This document shows, piece after piece, positions 35,416-44,575 of a stretch of DNA of 64,000 nucleotides. The notes beneath the pieces are model-generated. The model worked only from the letters and a program-made list of their open reading frames with translations. It ran no database searches and was not told the DNA's origin. The DNA is taken from assembly GCF_002091675.1 (NCBI RefSeq), contig NZ_BDAE01000018.1, forward strand, positions 1 through 64,000, given 5' to 3'. The first letter of the stretch is position 1. Each line of letters starts with the position of its first letter. The position numbers and the translations under genes were made by a program. Source of the DNA: Pseudomonas luteola NBRC 103146. GTDB lineage: Bacteria > Pseudomonadota > Gammaproteobacteria > Pseudomonadales > Pseudomonadaceae.

Positions 35416-36112
35416 AGAACCAGCGATCGTTGCGCTTTCTGCGACCCGCAAATGACGGCAGGATCAAACCTGCCAACAGGCCGGCCCCGGCAATGCTGCC
35501 TCCGTAAACGAGATAGCGCATCATGACATCCTTGTTCTCATCGCCCAGGCGCGCCTTGACGCTGCGAAGTTCGGACTGTGCGTCGGTCAGCTCGGCATCC
35601 AGCTGGCGCCGGGTCTGCTCAAGTTCATCTATGCGTGCTTTGCGGGCGTCCATGGTTTCCTGCATGCCCTGAACGCGGGATTTCCAGCTGTCATCGATCG
35701 TCTTGAGCTTGCTGCTCAGCTCGTTTACCTGCTGTTCCAGTTGCGGTACACGCTCTACCGGGCCTGGTTGTTCCTGCAGTTCGCTGGAGCGAATCCATAC
35801 CAGATCACCGCTTTCGCCTCGGATCTGGCTGTAATCACCTTGGGTGTTGACCAGCTCGACTTTCTGGCCGGACTTGAGTGATCCAACGATACGATAGCCA
35901 TCGGTCGGGCCGCTGCGAACATACGTAGACAGCGTATCGCTGACCCAACGGTCAGCCGCCTTGTTTTCCTGGGCCTGTACCTGACCCAGACCTGCTGTAA
36001 GGGCTGCTCCGAGCAAACAGGCGCTCCAGGTAGAGCCTTTGGAAAAAATGCGTGTGCCCTTGGCTAACGGGGTACGAGAAAAAAGGGCTGCGAGAAAAGT
36101 GGGCATAGGCAT
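35414..36112 (-). CDS. TIGR04211-type SH3 domain protein, membrane-anchored
   Basis: A 232-aa protein. After an N-terminal hydrophobic stretch (STWSACLLGAALTAGLG) comes a bacterial SH3 domain (STYVRSGPTDGYRIVGSLKSG). A long coiled coil (about residues 115-195) follows. A C-terminal transmembrane helix (YLVYGGSIAGAGLLAGLILP) ends in RRKRNDRWF. The family is found in gammaproteobacteria and has an unknown cell-envelope role. The start is uncertain: 36112 or 36106, neither with a clear ribosome site. Confidence 0.78.
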   Translation of the reverse strand: MPMPTFLAALFSRTPLAKGTRIFSKGSTWSACLLGAALTAGLGQVQAQENKAADRWVSDTLSTYVRSGPTDGYRIVGSLKSGQKVELVNTQGDYSQIRGESGDLVWIRSSELQEQPGPVERVPQLEQQVNELSSKLKTIDDSWKSRVQGMQETMDARKARIDELEQTRRQLDAELTDAQSELRSVKARLGDENKDVMMRYLVYGGSIAGAGLLAGLILPSFAGRRKRNDRWF

Positions 36113-36593
36113 TAAATGGTCATGTAATAAAAGTATGAGAGCCTGGACAAAAGGCCATCTTTTGGAAAGGGCCGTACCGTAACAAGCCTGGCCTATGATC
36201 AGCAATCACCTCATGCAGAGTTTGTGCATAGAGCACGCCGCGCAGGAGTCGTCAAACAGGGTATATGCCAAATTCTGGCTAGAACCTGAACGATCCACAC
36301 CTTTTCAGGCCAGTAAGCCGGAATATTATTTCCTGATGCGTCTATCTGGTGCTTGCATATTACGGGCTTGCCAGCAAAGTGGCTGGTCACTGATTCAGCT
36401 GATAAGAGGTGTGCGACCTCCTGCAAACGCAGAGGTTTCTGCCCTTGCAGGAGAGGGGTCTAAAACTGTGAAATGGCTTGAAAATCTGGTTAAAGCACGT
36501 CCTGGCCATGTTCAACGAAGAGCATGGTCGTAGGCCGCAGGGTCTGGATCAGGATATTCGCTTTGAGAGGCGGATTAGCCATGTGTACGATGT
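36113..36593. other. Gap with no supported gene
   Basis: About 480 nt between two minus-strand genes. An open frame on the plus strand (36195-36533) has no recognisable domain or ribosome site and is not accepted. No clear terminator or repeat was seen. Confidence 0.4.
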
Positions 36594-37184
36594 CTAGCGC
36601 TTAGGGAACAAGTAGAGCGCTGCATAGTGCACCAGCATGATGGTCTTGGCGTCCAGAATGCGTCCGGCGCGAATCATGTCCAGCAACTCATCGAAGCCAA
36701 ACTCCATTACTTCGATGTCCTCACCTTCATCAGCCAGCCCACCCCCTTCGCTTCTATGTGTATCGCTATCGTATTCTGCCGCGAAGAAGTAGAGTTTTTC
36801 CGTGACCGAGCCCGGGCTCATGTAGGCTTCGAACAGCTTGGTGACATGATGGAGGTGGTATCCCGTTTCCTCTTCGATTTCAGCGCGGATGCGCTCTTCA
36901 GGCGCGGCGTTGTCGAGCAGGCCGGCCGGCGTTTCGATCAACATGCCATCAGGAATGCCATTGAGATAGGTCGGCAGGCGGAACTGTCGGATCAGCACAA
37001 TGGTACGGCGCTCCAGGTTGTACAACAGTACCGTCGCGCCGTTGCCGCGGTCGTAGGTCTCACGGGTGTGCTGCTGTCGTGATCCATCACGCCGCTGGTA
37101 ATCCAGGGTGTACTTGGTCAGCACGCCCCAGTCATTGGCAAGAATCTGTGAGTCGAGGATACGGATGGGCGAGGAGTCGGTCAT
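36594..37184 (-). CDS. NUDIX hydrolase, NudK/ADP-ribose pyrophosphatase type (copy 1)
   Basis: A 196-aa NUDIX protein. The Nudix box GLLDNAAPEERIRAEIEEETG covers about residues 90-112 and holds the metal-binding REEE-like glutamates. The upstream ETPAGLL and the downstream YMSPGSVTEKLYFFAAEY fit the ADP-sugar/GDP-mannose subgroup. It hydrolyses nucleotide sugars to monophosphates. Start 37184 (MTDSSPIRILD) follows AACTCCTC/GAGGAGTT. A paralogue lies at 44576-45175. Confidence 0.85.
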   Translation of the reverse strand: MTDSSPIRILDSQILANDWGVLTKYTLDYQRRDGSRQQHTRETYDRGNGATVLLYNLERRTIVLIRQFRLPTYLNGIPDGMLIETPAGLLDNAAPEERIRAEIEEETGYHLHHVTKLFEAYMSPGSVTEKLYFFAAEYDSDTHRSEGGGLADEGEDIEVMEFGFDELLDMIRAGRILDAKTIMLVHYAALYLFPKR

Positions 37185-37318
37185 GAGGAGTTCTCGAAAG
37201 AGGGTATTCAGGCGGGCTGATGCCGGGCTCAGGTGCTGGGTATTGATGAGCATGCCAGTGCATCTTGGCAGCGGTGTGTCAGAAGGGAAACCGGCGCGGT
37301 AGCCGGTTTCCTGAGCCG

Positions 37319-37681
37319 TTATGGTTTGGCTATATGCCAGACACCACCCTTGCCATCGCCAGTCTTGTCACCAGCCTTTTTGTCCTGGACGAAGGTATAC
37401 AGCGGCTTGCCCTTGTAAGTCCATTGCATGGCGCCATCTTCGCGCTCGATCACGGTCCAGGCATCCGAAGGCTTGCTACCAGCCTCTACCTTGAGCGGCG
37501 GCCAGTTTTCCGCGCATTTGCCATTGCAACTGGAAACTCCTTCAGTGTCCTTGTCGTAGGTATATAGCGTTCTGCCCTGGTCATCGACCAGAACACCATT
37601 TTTTTCCATCGCGGGGGAGGCTGCCAGCGCAGCGCTGGAGGCTAGAAGGGCAGTTACAGCAAACAGGGCTTTGACAGTCAT
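37319..37681 (-). CDS. COG4315-type secreted protein with Yx(F/W/Y)xxD repeats
   Basis: A 120-aa exported protein. The signal peptide is MTVKALFAVTALLASSAALA. The mature part has the paired motifs TLYTYDKDTEGVSSCNGKCAENWPPL and PLYTFVQDKKAGDKTGDG, typical of this predicted periplasmic family (DUF4315-like lipoprotein repeats). Two Cys form a CNGKC pair. Function unknown. Confidence 0.85.
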   Translation of the reverse strand: MTVKALFAVTALLASSAALAASPAMEKNGVLVDDQGRTLYTYDKDTEGVSSCNGKCAENWPPLKVEAGSKPSDAWTVIEREDGAMQWTYKGKPLYTFVQDKKAGDKTGDGKGGVWHIAKP

Positions 37682-37816
37682 GGTGGTCTCCATGGATAAA
37701 CAACTTGTTATAAGCAGTTTCCTTGTCACCTACACACGGACCGGCGGTGCCGGGTAGTGTTCCTTACAGGTTCGGCTCCAGGGCTTTTTTGACATGCCTT
37801 ATATAATGCTTCTCAT

Positions 37817-38041
37817 CTATAACGTGGCAACCAGTTTGCCAATGGCGTCCAGTGCCAGCGCAAGCAGGGCGGCGATCCCGACAGAGCCTATAACCAGAGC
37901 CTTACCCCACCATACGCCCCATTTCACTAGGCCGGCCACAATGCCAACAGCGCAAAGCAGCAGCCCGAGCTGAAGATAGTAAGTCGTCCAGGCCAAGGTC
38001 TGAATGAACAGCAGCCATAGCTCGTTGAGTTCCTGGTACAT
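37817..38041 (-). CDS. Small hypothetical inner-membrane protein
   Basis: A 74-aa protein with two membrane helices (YYLQLGLLLCAVGIVAGLVKW and ALVIGSVGIAALLALAL). Start 38041 (MYQELNELWLLF) is chosen because the upstream codons are non-hydrophobic. No family recognised. Confidence 0.6.
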   Translation of the reverse strand: MYQELNELWLLFIQTLAWTTYYLQLGLLLCAVGIVAGLVKWGVWWGKALVIGSVGIAALLALALDAIGKLVATL

Positions 38042-38120
38042 CAAGCGCTCCGGTATCCGATCAGCCCACACTATCGCACGTCTGGCTGAAAAGCCGTGTG
38101 CCCCTGTGGTTACTCTGTGA

Positions 38121-38140
38121 CGATGCTGTCGACAGCATCG
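38121..38140. repeat. Perfect 20-bp palindrome
   Basis: CGATGCTGTCGACAGCATCG is its own reverse complement with no spacer. It lies 80 nt upstream of the minus-strand membrane-protein gene and 152 nt upstream of the glycosyltransferase, in a divergent region. A symmetric operator is the likeliest role. Confidence 0.7.
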
Positions 38141-38292
38141 CTCAGAACCGATGGAAATACCCGCTTACACCCTTGAAAGGTGTCTGCTTAACGAAACGCT
38201 CACGAATGCAGTTTGGTTAAGCAAATCTTAAGGATGAGCCTGCTAGTCTCCTGGCACATTTTGGGTTCGGCATTACATTCGGGAGAAATCGA

Positions 38293-39093
38293 ATGGGATG
38301 GGGTGACGAGCTGATGGCTGCGGGTCAGGCCCGCGTGCATTATGAAAAGACCCGGCAGAAAGTGGTGTTCGTGGATTGTGAGGGGCAGCCGCGCTGGTCG
38401 GAGATCTGGGAGAACAATCCCTATATTCTCAAACAGCCGGAGCCAGGGTGCGTCACGATATGCAACGCACCCAAGAGCCGTCCGTATATCTACCGCAAGA
38501 ACAAGAAAGTCTGCGAGTGGCAGGTCTTTGAGCTGGTGCCTGGCGAGATATTTTTCTCTGCCCAGGAGTTGGTGTTCGGTCGACAACATGCCCAGGGCGC
38601 GATTGTCATTGAGCCCCATACCAAGGTGACCGATTCCAACAAGGCCTGGCTCTGGGAGCGTTGGGAACAGCTGGCTCGGTGCGGCTTCGACTTCGTGCAG
38701 TTGGGGCCGGAGGGAACCCGGCTGCTTCCAGGGGTACGCCATGTCGTGACGGCCAGTTTTCGCGAAGCGGCGGCCGTACTGGCTCACGCCCGGGGTTTTG
38801 TTGGGGCTGAAGGCGGAATGCACCATGCTGCTGCAGCGGTTTCGACGCCAGCCGTGGTGCTGTTTTCAGAGTTTATTTCGCCGCGGGTCACAGGATACCT
38901 GGGCCATATCAATCTGTATCAAGGCAAGACGCCGTTGGGTAATGGCGCACGGCTGCCCTGCAAAAAGTGCCGGGCGTCCATGCAGGCGATCACTGTCGAT
39001 CAGGTGGTGTCGGCATTGAATAAATTGATGTCAGTCGGCTCAGCCATAAGGCCCGGTGTTGCCATGGCGCACCGAGTGGCTGCCGAGGCGTAA
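38293..39093 (+). CDS. Glycosyltransferase family 9-like protein
   Basis: A 266-aa protein. MGWGDELMAAGQAR at the N-terminus resembles the G-(x)-GDx(L/I) opening of GT9 heptosyltransferases. The C-terminal half holds FVGAEGGMHHAAAAVSTPAVVLF, the sugar-nucleotide region that includes the conserved GGxxH(A) motif. No signal peptide. It could transfer a sugar onto LPS or a glycan. No LPS genes are adjacent. Confidence 0.7.
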   Translation: MGWGDELMAAGQARVHYEKTRQKVVFVDCEGQPRWSEIWENNPYILKQPEPGCVTICNAPKSRPYIYRKNKKVCEWQVFELVPGEIFFSAQELVFGRQHAQGAIVIEPHTKVTDSNKAWLWERWEQLARCGFDFVQLGPEGTRLLPGVRHVVTASFREAAAVLAHARGFVGAEGGMHHAAAAVSTPAVVLFSEFISPRVTGYLGHINLYQGKTPLGNGARLPCKKCRASMQAITVDQVVSALNKLMSVGSAIRPGVAMAHRVAAEA

Positions 39094-39100
39094 GTCGAAG

Positions 39101-39121
39101 GGGGCCTCCAGAGAGGCCTCC
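39101..39121. terminator. Hairpin between the glycosyltransferase and yedF
   Basis: GGGGCCTC (39101-39108) and GAGGCCTC (39113-39120) pair with one G-U around CAGA. It lies between convergent genes and has no long T-run. Confidence 0.5.
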
Positions 39122-39124
39122 TGA

Positions 39125-39397
39125 CTACACGGTGACGCTGGCTGCCGTCTGGCCTGCCTTTTCCGCAGGGACTTCGATCAGGAAGCGGAACAGCGAGCCA
39201 TGCTGCTCGACGCTACGGCACAGATAGCCATAGCGTTGGGTATCCTCTGGAATGCCATGTACCGACTGCGCACAGTCGGTAATGACTTCGAGCAATTGAC
39301 CAGCCTGCATCGTTTCCAGAGTTTCCAGTGTAGCGATGGCGTTATAGGGGCAGTGTTCGCCCCTCAGGTCGAGAGACAGATCCGGTTGTGTGCTCAT
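39125..39397 (-). CDS. yedF: TusA/YedF-type sulfurtransferase-like protein
   Basis: A 90-aa TusA-fold protein. DLRGEHCPYNAIATLETLETM corresponds to the CPxP active loop, but here the second proline is Asn (CPYN, where YedF has CPYP). DCAQSVHGIPEDTQRYGY is the other conserved block. It overlaps the 3' end of yedE by 56 nt. The pair is linked with selenium or sulfur trafficking in other bacteria. Confidence 0.85.
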   Translation of the reverse strand: MSTQPDLSLDLRGEHCPYNAIATLETLETMQAGQLLEVITDCAQSVHGIPEDTQRYGYLCRSVEQHGSLFRFLIEVPAEKAGQTAASVTV

Positions 39398-40589
39398 GGA
39401 CTCTCCTGGAGGTGCCGAAACGGCGAGCGTTGAGTTGAACCAATAATAGGGCGATGCCCAGGCCGATAAAGGTCAGCAGCAAACCATAGCCAGGGCCGAC
39501 GGCTTTCAGTAAGTCGATCTTAGGATAAGGAAGCGCCAGTGCATTACCCAGCTCGTCCCAATACACTGCCACCAGCGTACCGCCAATCACGTTGCCCAAG
39601 CCCACTACCCAGAAGTGCACCTGTCCTTCTACGGCGCGGTACATCCAGCCGGTCTCGCAGCCACCGGCTAATACGATGCCGATACCAAAGAGCAGGCCGC
39701 CAATGATGGCGTTCGGGCCCATCCAGAAAATCTTGGGCGCAACGCCCAGCTGAATTGCACCAAAAGTGCCAATGGACGCAACCGCCATGCCCAGCAGAAT
39801 CCCTTGGGCAGCCCGAGTGCGGCCGGTCGTCCAGATGTCGCGGGCGGCGCTGGTAAAGCAGATCTGGGCCCGCTCGATCAGGGTGCCAAACAGGAGTCCG
39901 AATACGCAGGCGATACCCAATACAAAGGAGGCCTCGAATCGCCAGGCGGCCAGCAGTGCCGCGGCACACAGTACGGCGATGCCCAGGCGGGACTGTGTTC
40001 TGGCCCGGTGTGCAAGCGAATCCGGGGAGGGCAGGGATGAGCGGGTTTTGCCAACCTTGAGTGGCGCTCTCAGAAAGGGCAGCAGGCTGAGCTTTACCCC
40101 TATCCAGGCTCCCGCGACAGTCGCCAGCATGAAAGCCCAGGCATGCAGGGAAAACATAGGGATGCCGGTAAAAAAGGCTGCCAGATTGCATCCCATGGCC
40201 AGGCGAGCACCGAAGCCTGCAACGATCCCACCAATCAATCCCTGCAGCAGGCGCCTACGACTGGTAGGCCAGCGCCAGCCCACATTGCCTGCGAACAACG
40301 CCATGCTCAAGGCACCGAGAAACATGCCGGCGATCATGACGCCATCGATCCGGTCCAGCGGGGTGCCCTGCAAACCGATGAGCTTGAAATAGCTCCATTC
40401 CTCAGGATGGAGGCCGAACCAGGACAGTACATGTCCTCCCCAACGGGTAAATTCTCCGGTGACGGCCCAGAACGTATGGGTGAGCGTGAAGTAATACGCC
40501 GAAAGGACACCCAAGGCGACCAGTGTCGGAAGGGGAGCCCAGAAGCGGACAAGGTACGTTTGACGAAAATGAGCGAGACCGGCGAACAC
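39342..40589 (-). CDS. yedE: YeeE/YedE-family selenium/thiosulfate membrane transporter
   Basis: A 415-aa membrane protein with about ten helices. Conserved Cys motifs GCNLAAFFTG, CFTSAARDIW and GCETGWMYRA, as in YeeE/YedE thiosulfate and selenium-linked transporters. YedE of E. coli is adjacent to YedF, as here. The C-terminus overlaps yedF by 56 nt. Confidence 0.88.
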   Translation of the reverse strand: MFAGLAHFRQTYLVRFWAPLPTLVALGVLSAYYFTLTHTFWAVTGEFTRWGGHVLSWFGLHPEEWSYFKLIGLQGTPLDRIDGVMIAGMFLGALSMALFAGNVGWRWPTSRRRLLQGLIGGIVAGFGARLAMGCNLAAFFTGIPMFSLHAWAFMLATVAGAWIGVKLSLLPFLRAPLKVGKTRSSLPSPDSLAHRARTQSRLGIAVLCAAALLAAWRFEASFVLGIACVFGLLFGTLIERAQICFTSAARDIWTTGRTRAAQGILLGMAVASIGTFGAIQLGVAPKIFWMGPNAIIGGLLFGIGIVLAGGCETGWMYRAVEGQVHFWVVGLGNVIGGTLVAVYWDELGNALALPYPKIDLLKAVGPGYGLLLTFIGLGIALLLVQLNARRFGTSRRVHEHTTGSVSRPEGRTLPL

Positions 40590-40824
40590 GTGGCAAAGCC
40601 TCTGAAAGGGAAACGCGTAGTATAGAGCAACCCTTCATTTTGTAGTGGCTTTAGGCGTTATGCCGTCGAATTTTGAAAGACCCGGACATGAACGGTATTT
40701 CCCGCGCGGGCCCTTAACAGGGCACAATAGAGGTTGCGCAAGAGCCGCAGTCACCTCTGTTTTACGATAATGATTGATGGAATGGATTGCCTCCTTGAGG
40801 CTGCCTTACAACGCATAGGACATC

Positions 40825-41835
40825 ATGCCCGTATTTACGCCTCGTCAGATTCTTCTGGGTAGCTGGTTCGTTATTCTGGCCAGCCTCATATTGGTTTTTC
40901 CGCTTGGATTGGTCCCCAGTCTGTTTGCCGGTCTGCTGGTCTTTGAACTGGCCAATATGCTGGAGCCTCGCCTGCAGGGGCTTATTTCCGGTGATCGTGC
41001 CCGTATCGTAGCGGTAGCCCTGCTGGTGACCCTAGTTGTCTGTGTACTGGCCGTGTTCTTTGCGGGCGCGATCAGTTTTGTACTGCATGAAGTTCGCAAT
41101 CCGGGCAGTCTGATCGATAAATTCATGGCGCTCACCGAGCGTGCCCGTGGGCAACTTCCGATGGCGCTCGATAAATACCTGCCCGCCAGCGCCGAGGATT
41201 TTCGGCACTCGGTCAATGAGTGGCTGGGTGCTCACTTAGGTGAACTGCAGACCATTGGCAAGGATGCAATACACACATTTGTCACCCTCGTGATTGGCCT
41301 GATTCTCGGCGCTGCCGTTGCCTTGCAGCGCAAGCGCAGCAGAGCCCAGGAACGTCCGCTGTCCACCGCGCTGCTGGACCGTGTGGCGCTGCTGTCAGAG
41401 GCGTTTCGCAACGTGGTATTTGCCCAGGTAAAAATCTCTTTTATCAATACCATTCTGACAGCCGTCTTTCTTGCGGGTGTGTTACCGCTCTGTGGCATCC
41501 ACTTGCCCCTGATCAAGACAATGATCGTAGCGACCTTCATTCTGGGGCTGCTGCCCGTGATCGGGAATTTGCTCTCTAATACCCTGATTCTGATCGTAGG
41601 GCTGTCGGTTTCTCTTTGGGTGGCAGTATCCGTAGGATGCTATCTGGTCGCTATCCACAAGCTTGAGTATTTCCTCAATGCGCGCATTGTCGGAGGGCAA
41701 ATCAAGGCCCGCTCCTGGGAATTACTGCTAGCCATGCTGGTTTTTGAATCGGCTTTCGGCCTACCAGGACTTGTGGCTGCGCCTATTTATTACGCCTATC
41801 TCAAAAGTGAGCTGACACGAGCAGATCTGGTGTAA
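40825..41835 (+). CDS. AI-2E family transporter
   Basis: A 336-aa PerM/YdiK-type protein with about seven to eight membrane helices (two at the N-terminus, then a soluble segment around residues 90-135, then the C-terminal set). The AI-2E name covers permeases and Na/H exchangers; the substrate is not predictable. It is alone in its transcript. Confidence 0.85.
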   Translation: MPVFTPRQILLGSWFVILASLILVFPLGLVPSLFAGLLVFELANMLEPRLQGLISGDRARIVAVALLVTLVVCVLAVFFAGAISFVLHEVRNPGSLIDKFMALTERARGQLPMALDKYLPASAEDFRHSVNEWLGAHLGELQTIGKDAIHTFVTLVIGLILGAAVALQRKRSRAQERPLSTALLDRVALLSEAFRNVVFAQVKISFINTILTAVFLAGVLPLCGIHLPLIKTMIVATFILGLLPVIGNLLSNTLILIVGLSVSLWVAVSVGCYLVAIHKLEYFLNARIVGGQIKARSWELLLAMLVFESAFGLPGLVAAPIYYAYLKSELTRADLV

Positions 41836-41950
41836 ATGAGTCATAGGATGTCATTGGTCGGCTACGGCAAATGACGTTGCGCTGGCCTCTTGTTATAGGT
41901 GCAGATGTACCCATATCAACAGGATGTCTCACAGCTAATGGGAGAGTCCT

Positions 41951-42217
41951 ATGGCCAGTGGTTGGGCAAACGACGGGGCGGTTCAAGAGCAGATCGACAG
42001 CACCATTGAAGATGCTATCCAGCGCGCTCGAAGCCAGATGGGGCGTGGTGAAAGCCTGACGCACTGCGAAGAGTGCGATGCGGTTATTCCCGAGGCTCGA
42101 CGCCAGGCAGTAAAGGGCGTGCGCTTGTGCGTTAACTGTCAGGCCGCGCACGACAAGGAGCAGGCCAGATTCAGCGGCTATAACCGACGCGGCAGTAAGG
42201 ATAGTCAGCTACGCTAA
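41951..42217 (+). CDS. DksA/TraR-family C4 zinc finger protein
   Basis: An 88-aa YbiI-like small protein. HCEECDAVIPEARRQAV and RLCVNCQAAHD give the Cys4 zinc site. It lacks the coiled-coil tip of full DksA, so it may bind RNA polymerase differently. A GGGAGAG ribosome site precedes the ATG. Confidence 0.88.
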   Translation: MASGWANDGAVQEQIDSTIEDAIQRARSQMGRGESLTHCEECDAVIPEARRQAVKGVRLCVNCQAAHDKEQARFSGYNRRGSKDSQLR

Positions 42218-42573
42218 AGAGTAGTAGGAGCAAGGCAGTAGAGTCACCTTGCTGCTCGTTAAAGCCTTATAAATGCAGGGCTCGCTACTGCACGTTACGC
42301 GTACTTTATGGAGTCTATTGACGTTGCCTTTGTTAAAAGGCAACGCCTTATTGTCCGGTTTTTATTGTTGCCGTCAGTCACCCACTCTCCAAAAACCATT
42401 CTCCCCCCGTAAAGTTCTTCTTCTGTTCGTCGATACGCGTTGCACTACTTATTCGTTTACTCAAAGAACGTCTAGACGCTAGCTGTGCCCTTGCATTTAG
42501 AGTTACCGCTTAGCCATCTCCAGATCTCTTTGCAGCATCTCTTCTAGTCGCGGAATTCGAGGCACGTTACGTT
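42218..42573. other. Intergenic region with a strong stem-loop
   Basis: About 355 nt between the zinc finger gene and the chemoreceptor. CGTTGCCTTT (42322-42331) pairs with AAAGGCAACG (42336-42345) around GTTA. A T-rich stretch (TTTTTATT) lies 14 nt after. This may be a terminator for the upstream gene or a small RNA. No gene is supported. Confidence 0.5.
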
Positions 42574-44517
42574 ATGCGTCTTTGGCGAAACAGTATCCAG
42601 TGGCAGCTTATCTTGAGCATGGGCGCCGCCTTGGTCATTAGCAGTTTGGTTGTAATTGGTATCTATGCCTATGCCTTGAATCGGTTAACCGATCGTTATC
42701 TGCTTCAAGAGGCTATGCCGACCAGTGTCAAAGCGATTCGAAATGATCTTGAGCGAGTACTGACCGTCCCGCTGACCACGGCCAGTAATATGGCCAACAA
42801 TACATTGATTGCCGACTGGTTGAGTGCTGGCGAAGCTGTCGAGCAACAGCCTCAGTTCGTACATTATTTATCGAATCTCCAACAGCATTACAACGCGCTC
42901 GTGTCCTTTATCATCTCCAAGGATTCCGGCCATTATTTTACGAACAAAGGCTTGGATATCACGCTCAAACCTGGCGAAGCGAACAGCAAGTGGTTTTATG
43001 ACTTTCTGGCGAGCGGACAACAGCGTTTGATCGTGATCGACATTGATAACAATACTCATATGCCCACCTTATTTATTGATGAGCGTATCGAGCGCGACGG
43101 CCGCCTGTTGGGTGTAGTAGGGCTAGGCTTCAGCCTGACAGCATTGTCAGACATGATTCGTGACTTCCGTTTTGGCCAGCAGGGTCAGGTATATTTAGTC
43201 AGTCCAGACGGCAAGGTGAAAATCCATCCCCAAGCCGAACTCAATGACAAGAAGATGCTTGAGCAGTTAGTAGGAACTGGGCCCGCCCAGCAACTGATTG
43301 CCAAGGCAAAAGGCGCTGACAGTCAGGCTGTGATGTTTGAGCGGGATGGCCAGGAATACGTAGCGGTAGCTGAGCCAGTCGAGTCGCTTGGATGGACGCT
43401 GGTCAGCGAGGTGCCGCTTTCGGAGGTTTATGGTCCTGCCCAAAAGGCTTTGCTTGTCATTTCAGGTATTAGTCTGGCCGTTGTTCTGGCGTTTCTGGGA
43501 CTGGTTGTCTGGATGGCGCGCAGTATCGTTCGGCCGATTCGTCAGGTAACAACCGCGCTGATCGATATTGGTAGCGGTGATGGCGACCTAACGCGTCGGC
43601 TTGATGAAAGCCGTGCGAATGAACTAGGTGATTTAGCGCGTGGCTTTAATCGATTTGTTGAAAGTTTGCGCGAGCTGATCGGTAATGCCCTGCATACCAG
43701 CGAGCAGCTTCGGCAGAATGTGGTCCAGGTTGCCCAGGTAGTGGATAGCACATCGACGCGAGCGACCCAGCAGCAGCATATGACCGATATGGTGGCTACC
43801 GCTGTGCATGAAATGGGGCTGACCGTGCAAGAGATCGCACGCAATGCTGGCGCTGCAGCTGAGGTCTCTTGCAGCACTCAGGAAGAGGCGGTATCCGCCA
43901 AGCAGGTGGTTGGGCAATCTATCCAGTATGTCCAAGGGATGTCGGCCGATATTGAGGAGGCGGCAAGCGCTGTAGGTGCCCTGGCTCAACAGGTCGATAC
44001 CATTGATGAGGTTTTGCTGGTAATTCGTAGTATTTCCGACCAGACGAATTTGCTGGCGCTCAATGCAGCCATTGAGGCAGCTCGTGCAGGGGAAATGGGG
44101 CGTGGATTTGCCGTGGTGGCTGATGAGGTTCGTACCCTGGCTGGCCGTACCCAAAGCGCGACCTCTGAAATTCAGCGCATGATTGGTGAACTCAAAGGAC
44201 GTGCTGACGAGGCCGTTGCCTCCATACGTGCCGGGCAATCGGCTACTGAAACGGGCGTAGAGGCCAGCAGACAAACAGGCCGGTCATTAGATGCCATTGC
44301 TGCGCATGTCGAAGAGCTTACGGATAGAAACCATCAGGTGGCGACCGCTACTGAAGAGCAAAGCTCAGTAACGGAAGAGATCAACCGGAACGTTCAGGGT
44401 ATCGCTGACCTTGCTCAAACAACGGTCAAGGATGTGAATGCCTGTCGTGCGGATTGTCAGGAACTGTCTCTTATGGCCGATCACTTGGCCACGCAAATGG
44501 CACGGTTCCGCCTGTAA
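42574..44517 (+). CDS. Methyl-accepting chemotaxis protein with Cache sensor
   Basis: A 647-aa chemoreceptor. An N-terminal membrane helix (about residues 15-35), a periplasmic dCache-type domain (about 40-290, including [17 protein letters not shown] and [12 protein letters not shown]), a second helix and HAMP (about 310-370), then a methyl-accepting signalling domain. The hairpin tip is [32 protein letters not shown]. Ligand unknown. Confidence 0.93.
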   Translation: MRLWRNSIQWQLILSMGAALVISSLVVIGIYAYALNRLTDRYLLQEAMPTSVKAIRNDLERVLTVPLTTASNMANNTLIADWLSAGEAVEQQPQFVHYLSNLQQHYNALVSFIISKDSGHYFTNKGLDITLKPGEANSKWFYDFLASGQQRLIVIDIDNNTHMPTLFIDERIERDGRLLGVVGLGFSLTALSDMIRDFRFGQQGQVYLVSPDGKVKIHPQAELNDKKMLEQLVGTGPAQQLIAKAKGADSQAVMFERDGQEYVAVAEPVESLGWTLVSEVPLSEVYGPAQKALLVISGISLAVVLAFLGLVVWMARSIVRPIRQVTTALIDIGSGDGDLTRRLDESRANELGDLARGFNRFVESLRELIGNALHTSEQLRQNVVQVAQVVDSTSTRATQQQHMTDMVATAVHEMGLTVQEIARNAGAAAEVSCSTQEEAVSAKQVVGQSIQYVQGMSADIEEAASAVGALAQQVDTIDEVLLVIRSISDQTNLLALNAAIEAARAGEMGRGFAVVADEVRTLAGRTQSATSEIQRMIGELKGRADEAVASIRAGQSATETGVEASRQTGRSLDAIAAHVEELTDRNHQVATATEEQSSVTEEINRNVQGIADLAQTTVKDVNACRADCQELSLMADHLATQMARFRL

Positions 44518-44526
44518 GGAACCGCG

Positions 44527-44563
44527 TTCGGGCGAGTGGGCTTAGTAAGCTTACTCGCCCGAA
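44527..44563. terminator. Hairpin between convergent chemoreceptor and NUDIX genes
   Basis: TTCGGGCGAGT (44527-44537) pairs perfectly with ACTCGCCCGAA (44553-44563). The longer loop and the absence of a T-run suggest a bidirectional structural end rather than a classical terminator. Confidence 0.6.
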
Positions 44564-44575
44564 AAATGGCTGACA

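Noticed and set aside
36195-36533. Open frame of 112 codons on the plus strand in a gap
   Set aside because: No ribosome site, no recognisable domain, composition unlike the neighbouring genes.
37789-37807. TTGACA and TATAAT on the plus strand as a promoter
   Set aside because: Spacing is 7 nt and no plus-strand gene follows.
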